A stretch of DNA of 38,063 bases, taken from the NCBI GenBank assembly GCA_015233145.1, contig JADFYI010000011.1:1865-39927 (forward strand), read 5' to 3'. The notes beneath the pieces are model-generated. The model was not told where the DNA came from. It ran no database searches and saw only the letters and a list, made by a program, of their open reading frames with translations. Shown here one piece after another: positions 5,541 through 14,900 of the stretch. Within the stretch, counting starts at the first letter, position 1, and each line of letters starts with the position of its first letter. The DNA comes from Candidatus Omnitrophota bacterium (GTDB lineage: Bacteria > Omnitrophota > Gorgyraeia > Zapsychrales > Fredricksoniimonadaceae). The position numbers and the translations under genes were made by a program.

Positions 5541-5589
5541 ACTCCTAAGGCTACGTGGCGAGCTAACGGCGAGCCCGAGCCTTAGGAGT
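5541..5589. repeat. Two-stem hairpin element (copy D, opposite orientation)
   Basis: ACTCCTAAGGCT (5541-5552) pairs perfectly with AGCCTTAGGAGT (5578-5589). Read on the - strand, the sequence inside the stem starts CGGG and ends ACGTAG, matching the elements near the tRNAs. The inner pairing is weaker here. A GTAAGAA/TTCTTAC hairpin containing AAGAATTCTT follows at about 5589-5615, and a degenerate relative (ACC / GGT closing AGCCT-TAC-AGGCT) at 5632-5660. Confidence 0.6.
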
Positions 5590-5690
5590 GTAAGAAAGAA
5601 TAAAAAGAATTCTTACAAAATAACTCCTAAGACCACCTGGCAGCCTTACAGGCTAGGGGTAGCATTCCACACTCCGCACGTCTCCGCTCT

Positions 5691-5786
5691 CCGCCGCCTA
5701 GGGCGGCAAACCGCGAGGTAATTTTCAAAGGATTCTTGGAAAATATCCTAAAGACAACCTGAGCCATTAACAATGGCTCGGTGTCT
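5691..5786. repeat. Composite structured element, copy 2
   Basis: The order matches 1820-1909. A hairpin GCCGCC-TAG-GGCGGC runs into GCAAACCGCG (5706-5715). Next comes the hairpin ATTTTCAAAG-GATT-CTTGGAAAAT (5721-5744), then a two-stem element (5752-5786) with outer AGACA/TGTCT, internal loop ACCT versus GG, and inner GAGCCATT-AAC-AATGGCTC. Only short segments are identical between the copies; the stems differ but pair. The remaining DNA to 5845 has two small hairpins and no gene. Confidence 0.6.
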
Positions 5787-5845
5787 GTGGATTAGACCAC
5801 TTAAATAACCCGACTAAACCTCCGCGGTTTCGCAGTGTCATAAAA

Positions 5846-5874
5846 TGGCAAAAGACGTAAATATAGTGTATATT
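5846..5874 (+). promoter_or_regulatory. Possible promoter of the 10-kb gene
   Basis: TATATT at 5869-5874 lies in a segment (ATAGTGTATATTTCTAG) resembling those before the two related large genes (25048-25061 and 29112-29125). The -35 match TGGCAA at 5846-5851 is weak. The start codon at 5924 has no clear ribosome binding site. Confidence 0.4.
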
Positions 5875-5923
5875 TCTAGAACTCTTTATATAGATATCCT
5901 TTTTAAAGATAACCAAAAAGACT

Positions 5924-8900
5924 ATGAATTGCTGTGGATCAAAAACAGGGCGCAGGGCTGTGGCGCTGGCTCTTCTTTTAACGTTTCTTGTTTCAGGAAT
6001 CGTGCCGCCGCGCTATGCCCTGGCTCAGCAAAATTTTCCGCTTCCGCAACCTCAGGAGAGGCTTTCTCTAAGCCCAGCATTTATCCCCCCGCTTTTAAAA
6101 GGTGTTAAGGTTTATCCAGATAATCCGTTTCAGCTTGATTTTATCCTTGATAAAGGAGATTCAAGCGTATTGCCTGAGGTGATAAGGGGCGAGTCGGCCC
6201 GCCTTATCAAATATTTTCTTGCCGCGCTCACGGTTCCTGAAAAAGACCTTTGGGTCAACCTCTCACCTTATGAAAAAGACCGTATTGTTCCTGACGCTTT
6301 TGGCGTCACGGAAATGGGCCGCGATTTGCTGGCCCAGGACTATATTCTCAAACAAATCACGGCATCGGTTATTTATCCTGAGAGCGCCACAGGAAAAGAA
6401 TTTTGGGAAAAAGTTTATGCCGAGGCCCAGAAACGTTACGGCACAACAGACATTTCCGTGGATACGTTCAACAAAGTCTGGATTGTCCCGGAAAAAGCTT
6501 TGGTTTATGAAAATAAGAATGCCGCGTATGTGGTTGAGGGCAAACTTAAAGTCATGCTGGAATCCGATTATCTGGCGCAGGGGAAAAACGGTGCGGGGGT
6601 AAGCCCCAAAGAGGATATTGCCAAGCAGATTATCCGCGAAGTTGTTATTCCCATCCTTGAAAAAGAAGTGAATGAAGGCCAAAATTTTGCCAAGTTGCGC
6701 CAGGTTTACCAATCGCTCATTTTGGCCACCTGGTACAAAGATAAAATCAAAGCAAGCCTGTTAGGAAAGGCCTATGTTGACCAGAAAAAAACAGGCGGCG
6801 TTGATATTGAAGACAAGGCTGCCAAAGACAAAATCTGGGCGCAGTATGTGTCAGCATTTAAGAAAGGTGTTTTTAATTTCGTTAAAGAAGAGCGTGACGA
6901 GGCCACCGGCGAAACCGTGCCGCGCAAATATTTCTCTGGCGGCGCCGGGTTTAACCAGATCAGGGATGTTTATCGCACAACTTCTGAGCGCACCCAGCTG
7001 CCGCAGGACATCGCTGAGCGCGCAATGATTGTGACCTCGAGATTTGACCCGGCTGATAATGCCATGAGAAGCCCGGAATTTGAGAAGGCTTTTTCGTTGG
7101 TTCGACACGCCGACTGGGAAGATATGGGCGCTATCCATTTATTGGAAAAGATTGGCGTTCAATCGAACCAGGCGCTTTTGAGCGTTGGGCCTGGCCTGGG
7201 GATGACGCATCTTGTTTATGCTTCTTTAAAAGGGGCCAGGGTTGATATTAATCAACCTGAGTTTTATGTGCCACCTAAAGAAGGGGCTCAGTCGCAACCA
7301 CATTTGGAAATGCTCGAAGACGCGTTAGCAGATATTCATGACGAAGCTGTGAAAAGAATTAATGTCAGGGCCTATCCCGTTCCTATCCAAGAGGCGAACA
7401 TTCCTGAATCGTCGTATGATTTTGTGTCGTTATTAAACGTACTGGATGGGGTGAATCTTCGTGAACGCCGGGAGATTGCAAAGCACGTTGTAGCGGCTGT
7501 TAAAAGCAACGGAGTTATTTTATTAAGCGCATTGAGTGAAAACGGCTTTTCAAATTCCCTTTTGGAATTAAAAGCCGCGGCTATTTCATTGGATGGAACT
7601 CTTGATAAAATCGCTGAAAACGATGATGTTATTGCTTTTCGTGTGCGTAAGCATATTATTCCAGCCCGATCACCCGAGAACACGACTGACCGCGCGCAGG
7701 TAGTTTTCGACACAAACGACCTTTCCCAAGAATTGATTGATAAAAAGCAGGCCCTGCGTGAGGAGGAGGTCGCGGCCTTTGAAAAAGAGCTTCCGCAGTT
7801 TGATTGGGGTAACGCCGCCCAAGTCCCCTGGAAAGAGGTTATTCGTTTCTCTTCAGAGCAGCCCCATGGCCCTGAGACCCGGAATCGCAGTTTTTTTGAT
7901 TATGGGACTTTTGAAAATCAAAAGAATTATTGGGATAACAATGTTTTGGTCCGCAGGCATTTTCTGTTTTTAGTGAGAGAAATGCTCCAGAATCAAAAAA
8001 TGTCTTTGATTGATTTTAGTAAACGCGTATCAGAAATACATTTTGCCCTTCGGCGGGGAAAGGGAAGCTCTCTTTATAAATCAGATTTCGGCACGGATGA
8101 AGGCAAAAAAACAGGCGTTTTACTTCCATTCTCTCCCCACTTAAATCGTGTCTTTTTAGGATTTAAGAATTTATTAAAACAGGATGTTGATAAAAATAAT
8201 CTTTCCCGCAACATTGCTCTTGTGGTGGATTTTTACAGGAGCCTTTTTGATGACGACAATGATTATTTGTTTGAATACGGCCAGGGAAACAATTCCTTTT
8301 ATATGAACATGATTAACGGGATGTTCCGTCTTTATGCCCTTCAAGGCATCAGTCACGCGTTTTTGGACCATAAAGTTGTTTTTGATAAAGTGACACTCGG
8401 TGTGCTTTTGGGATTATTTTTGCAATCTTTAAAAGAAGCCAATCCAGAGAATCAAGGTCTTGGGGCTATTGCATCAGCAAATAATGTTGATGCGGCGCAG
8501 GCCCGGGAGGATGAAGAAAATAAAGACCTTAAGCGCCTCATGAAAGACGGACTTGTTATTTCTTCCAAGAACGAAGGCGCGGGGAAAGAGTTTATGAGCC
8601 TGTCTGATTCTTTGGCAGGGCAAGTTCAAAAGGCGGTTATTCCGAATTTGGAAGAGATTGTCCGCGACCTTAATGAGCGCATCACAAGGCTGGAAGAAAA
8701 ATACTTGCCGCCTCAAAAAGACAAATGGTATCAAAAAAACGTTCCCATATTTTTAAAAGCCTCCAGGGAAGGGCTTGAAAAACTAAAGCGGCTTTATGAG
8801 TCTGGCCGCATTTTAAAAAGGCCCATGATTGTTCAAAGCAAAAACAATTTTGCGGCAGGATATTCTTCCGAAGACCGCATGATCATGGCCGAGGAGTTTT

Positions 8901-11900
8901 TACAGAAAGACAATGTCTTTTTAGCAGAATATTTGTTGTATTTGTCTACAGATTTTGGAGAGGACAGCCCTGTTTGGAGGGGCCTTCACGATGATCTTTT
9001 TCCTGAAAATTATAAAAAAGGCGAGCGGGGATCTTTTCGAGGAGTGAACACTGAAATCCGAAAAAATGTTTTAGAAAAAGCCTCAGTTCGTAATGGCATT
9101 GATTACCGTGCCATGACCCAGGAGGCTGTCAATACGTTATCGAATACCCAAGACTTTAAATTAGAGCTGACAGACGGAAGTGAGCCATATTATTGGGCGC
9201 AGTCTGGCGGAGAATTGGAACAGTTTTTGCGGAGGGATAAGGATACCATTTTTTATGGAGAGTGGAGCGCCATTCTTTCGTCATCGTACGCTGTGCGGTC
9301 AAAGACTAATGTCAATCAAAGCAGGATCAAGGTTCTTTTGGACCGTGAGCATGGTGTGGTGGGGGTATGGGATGTTTCTTCCAGGCTCAATGATATTGTG
9401 AAGAAAGTATTATCGCAAAAAGGCGTTTCTAGCGCTGTTGTCCTCAGCGCGGTGCCTTTATCTATTGTTATTGATTTTTATGAATTGGGACTGCCTTTTT
9501 CCGACGAGATTTTAAGAAATTATATTGAACAAACGGTTTTTGATCCCCTTAAAACCTTTTTGCCATACGAACAATTCGCGTCTATTTTAGATGAGTTTAT
9601 GGTTCGGTTTGACCGCAATGAAAGAATGCTTGGCACAGAATCCAGGTATTACAGCGTTCCGTTATTTTTTGGTTTGCTTGAGCCAAAGGCTTTGGCCGGG
9701 TTTTTGCGCCGTTATTTTGTGGAGCATCATGTGGAACCCCGGCAAATCAGAAAAACGCTGGGAGCTGTGCTGGAGAGTACGAGCGCCGCAGAAATGTTAT
9801 GGAATATTTATTTGAATCCTCAAAACACGCCTCAAGATAACGCATTGTTTTTAAAAGCCCTGACGATCCAGGGCAACGAAGACATCCAACAGGCCCATTG
9901 GAAAATTTATAATATTTTATCTCAAAAAAACCTTGAGGCCTCCAGCAAGGCTATTCAGGTTTTACTGCGCCTTGAAAATGCCCGAGAAAATCAAAGTTTG
10001 TTTGGCGGGACGCTGTTTACCCTTCCTGAGGTGGCGGGTCCTTTTGAGGAGGTTGTGTCGTCTTATGTCCTGGCGCATTTGAAATTGTTTGGCGCTAAAA
10101 CCCGTGCCGCGCGCGACGGCCGTGACAGCGAGAGCCTGGATGGTTTTTCGTCAGAGATTTCTTCTGACACGAGAAATAGTTATTATTATTTAATGCAATC
10201 TGATGCTTTAAAGAGGCAGGGAGGGGCTTTTGCGCCGGACGTAGACCCTCAAATTTTTTATTATGCCAAAGCCCTTGATGGGGATGCGGATTATCCCGGA
10301 AGGAATGGCCAGACATGGTTTACATTTTTGCGGGGCAGCATTCATGAGTCTGTGGATAAGAAGCATTTGTATCTGGTCGAGGGGATATTGGAATTTTGGA
10401 ACACGCTTGATCCTGGCATTTCCCAAAAAGTTTTTGAAAAGACGGGGATTAATTTTGGACTTTTGGATGCTGTTGTGGATGATCCAAAAAAAGAAAAATT
10501 TTCAGAGGTTTTAAAAAAGACGGTCAAGGCCCTTTTGGAACAGGGAAAAATTTCTACCGAAGAAGGTGCGATTGAACAGCTGCTGCTTTTAGATGAAGAC
10601 GCGGTGGCTGATGCCGTAGAACAGGCGAATTCCGATTATGATCCGCATTTTGTCAGACAAGTTGAGACCATGCTCAGGCTTTATTTTGCCTTAAGAAAAA
10701 AGTTTACAACAAATCTTCCCTGGGCCATTGACGCTGTTAAACGTGCCGAAGGACTGACCCACGAGGAGCATGAGGAGCTTATGGCCGGCCTTGAGTCAGG
10801 TGAGAGCCTTCAGGTGCTTGAGGCGGTTGTCAAGGCGAGGCTTACGATCAGGCAGTATTTTTTCACGCACAAACTGCCGCAAATGACACCTAATGTTACA
10901 GATGAGGTTGTTGAACAGTTGCATTATGAAGAGGCGAAAAGAAACTCTCTCGCCGCGCTAGACCACAATCTGCAGATTATTGGCCGGTATTATTTAAACA
11001 GTGTTTTTAATGAAAAAGCCGCAAAGTTGAGCAATCCTCGCGATATCCAGGCCAATATCAAGGCCCTTGTGGGCATGGCCAGGTTTCTTCAATCCGGGGG
11101 CATTGGCGGCATTGATTTTGAGGAATTTATTGATGAATTGGAATATGACAAGCTTTCAGCGTCACAGCTGCGGGATATTTTACGAGGGTTAGGCCTTGAA
11201 GCGCTCAAGGCAACGCAAAGAATCAACAATAACATGCGATTCGTTATTGCGCCGATTTTTAAAAATGATATTTTTCACTACCTGACGGCTTCATGGAGGC
11301 CCTTGCTCAAAGAAGAAGTCAGGACTGTGAATCTTAATGGCGAAGAATATGAAAGAGAAGTTGTCACAGACCAAAGCAAGCTTGATATTGAAAACGCGCT
11401 TGTGGACGAACTCCTCCGCGATGCCGGTCTGGATATTTTTAAAATGACGTTAACAAAATTCGACCAGGTTTTGGACGAGGCCTTAAAACAGGGCGATGAG
11501 AAGCGCGAGCCAGTTCAAGAAAAACAAGAAGTTGCGTTAGAGGAACAATTTTTACGCTTTGGCCAGGGTGTTGGGCACAGGGCTGATGCGTCGCCAACCC
11601 TTTTATCGTCATGGAGCAAAAAGGGATTGAATTTGGTGCGTATGAGTGAAGAAGGGTTTCCTGTTCCGCCTGGAGTTGTGGTCAGTTCTGGCCTGATGAC
11701 GCGTTCAGACATTATTCATTCCGCGCCGTTTAAGGCCAAAGTTCAGGGGGAAATTGAGAATTTGCGGAAATATTCCCAATATCCTGACCTGAAATTGCTT
11801 TTGTATGCCCGAAGCGGGTCCGCCTTTATGCTGCCGGGCCTGATGTCCACCATTCCCAATATCGGCATGAACGACCAGGAGGCTGAGGCGCTAGCTCAAA

Positions 11901-14900
11901 GCACGAACGACACCTGGTTTGCGTATGACACCTACGCTTCTTTTATCCGCGCGTTTTCTGTTTATGTTTTGGGGATTGATGAAAAACGTTTTCAGGCCGT
12001 GTTTGACGTTTACTCGAAAGATAAAGTTTCCGGCGAGAAAATGAAGCAGGTGGTTGAGGAATATAAGGCGATTGTGCGTGAGGAGAGGAAAACCATTCCT
12101 GAGCAGATGATTGACCAGGTGATTGAGGCCATGGAGGCTGTTTATGCGTCGTGGGATTCTCCGCAGGCCAGGGCGTATCGGGATGTTCATCAGATTTCCC
12201 AGCGCTGGGGCACGGTTGTGATTTTACAAAAAGGCGTATTTGGCAATATTACAGAAACCAAAGAGGGCAAGATTTCAGGCGCTGGCGCCGCGTCCTTGAC
12301 AACAATGCCGGACGGCACGCCTGTAGTGAGCGGTGAATTTCGTTATCGCGGCCAGGGCGACCAGATTATGAGCCATGCTGACCAGAACACGGTCTCTGTT
12401 AATCGCCAGGAATCGCCTCTTCAAAACGGCCAAACACTCGAAGAGCTCAACCCGGAACTTTACAAGCAGGTTTTGGCCGCGGCGCTTAAGGTCAGGGATA
12501 TTTTCGGGTATGACCCGCTTTTGGAATTTGTGATTGAGAGAGGCGAGCTTTGGATCACACAAAGCAATGATGATTACAGGACAGACAATTTCTTTGAGTT
12601 TTTCGAGGCCGCGGACAGCGTCAAGCCTTTGGCGCGCGGCAAGGGCTTAAGCGGCGGGGCTGTGCGCGGGTGGGTGGCCAATTCTGTTCCCAAAGCAGAA
12701 GAGCTGCTTTCAAAATATACGAAGCTTAAGGAATCATCGTCTGACGAGGTAAAAAATGTTGATGGCGTGATTTTGATTCTTGACCGCGTTAATCCGGAAA
12801 TGATTCCGCAAATACCCGCAGGCGTTCACATTTTAGCCAGAAAACTTTCCGTGCACGCAATTTCCCTGGCCCAGGCCGCAGGCCTTTCTGTTGTGGCCGA
12901 GGTTCCGGAAAGCCAGATGAGCTTTGATGAAAGCGCGGGTGAGTGGGTGGTTTCAGGTGAACATTTGTCTGATGGAAAAATTATCAGCATCGATGGTCAT
13001 CGCAATGCTTTTGTCTATCACAAAAGCGGACACATTTATCTTGGAAGCCTGCCCTTGGCCCCAACGTTAGATCCTGCCATGGCTGAGCCCGCGCCTTCTG
13101 ATAGCGGAGAGGATGTCACGCTAAAAAAATATATGGCAGATATTGAACGGGCAAGGCAAGAGGGATTGATTGTGGATAAATTGGAAGGCCATGAAAACGA
13201 TCAATATTCGCATTTAAAAAGTTTAACAGGTTATAACACCAGATTTCTTGCGCCTTTGGCCAAAGAATTATGGGGAACTTTGCTAAAAGGAGCACAAGGG
13301 GATGTGGAGGTTATGGAGCTTGGCGCCGGCGCCGGAGTTGCAGTGTCAGAAATGAGCAGGATGGCGGAACAGTTTGGAACAAAAGTTTTCATTGATACGG
13401 TAAGCCTCGCACCCCTGCCTCCCCGGTTGCGGTGGAGCGCGGATAGCGGAAAAATTTTAAGGCAGGCCTTGTGGCCGGAGGGGGTCCCGCAGCAGAACAT
13501 AAAAGGCCTGATAGCGTATTTGCACGATGTTCCGTTAGAAAAGATTTTGAAATTACAGAATCAGGGGTCTTTTATTTTTGAAACCCTTCCTGAGCCTTAT
13601 GTGCGCCAGCAGTATCTTCAGGATTTTGCAAAGTGGGAAGGAAACGGGAGGAAATATCGTTTTATTTATGACAATTTCGGCAGTGCGTATCATGCGTCCA
13701 TGGATTTAGAGCGCAGACAGGAGATTTTTGAAAAAGTTTTTAATATGCTGGATGACGACGGTGTTTTTTATTACGAAGTTGACGAATTTGACGACGTCAA
13801 TAATCCTGAGAACAGTTATCTTTTAAAAAATGTCAGGATTCCGGAAGGTTTTGTGTTGTTGCGAAGTGAAGAGAAAGGAACTGTGAGAAGAATCATCACA
13901 CGAAAAACCAGCGCCATTGCTAAAAAATTTCTTAAGGATCCCCGGACCCAGGAAAAAATAAAAGGTGTTGTTTACAAGGTTAAAGATTTAAAGACCGTGC
14001 GTGAAATTTTATCAAGCGCCTCAGCGGACAGTGCCATGCAAGAGCCCGCAAGTGTCGATGCCTATAGGGCAGATATTGAGCAGGCGCGGCAAGAGGGATT
14101 AATTGTGGATAATTTGCAAGGCACGAAGAAAGATCGGTTTTCGCATTTCCAAAGGTTAACAGGTTATAACACACGGTTCCTTTCCTCTATGGGTAAAGAG
14201 CTGTGGGAAAATGTTTTAAAAGAGAGCGGCCATGATGTGGCGGCCCTCGAGTTTGGCGCTGGTGCCGGTGTTGCTGTTTCAGAAATGAGCGCCACGGCAG
14301 AAGAGGTGGGGAAAAAGGCATGGATTGATACCATAGGCCTGACGCCTGTGGCTCCGCATTTTCGCTGGAAGCAGGGTTTTGGGGATAACCTTGAGGAGAT
14401 ATTAAGCGGGCAACAACCTGCCTGGCCGCTTCCCAGGGAAGGCCTGTTGATTTTAGGCAGAGTACTTTCTTTAACAAGGATTATGGAACTGCAACGGCAG
14501 GGCCACCAGGCGTTTGAAATACTTTCCGAACCCTATCTGAGGACACAATACCTCGAGGATTTTATCAAATGGCAGGGCAATGGCAGGAAGTATCAGTTTA
14601 TTTACGATAACCGCGGGGCGCTCTTTTATTTGTTCGGCCGGTTTTTTAATCGTGAAAAGCTCTACGCAAAAATTTTAAACCTGCTGGATGACAATGGCGT
14701 TTTTTATGCCTTTGGCATTTTTGACAGAATCGGAAGCCTTAATCTCATGAGAGAACAGGTGGCTTTTCTCAAAGACAAAAAAATATTCGAAGGTTTTGTG
14801 TTTTTTAATTGCACGGAACGTCCGGAGGGTGGCTTTATCACACGAAAAACAAGCACGATTGCCAAAAAGCTTTTGAGTGATTCAAGGGTTACGGAAAAAG

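Noticed and set aside
5377-6108. Two open frames on the + strand (5377-5721 and 5845-6108).
   Set aside because: The first runs through the small RNA, its terminator and the palindromes with no protein-like sequence; the second is an out-of-frame shadow over the start of the giant gene.
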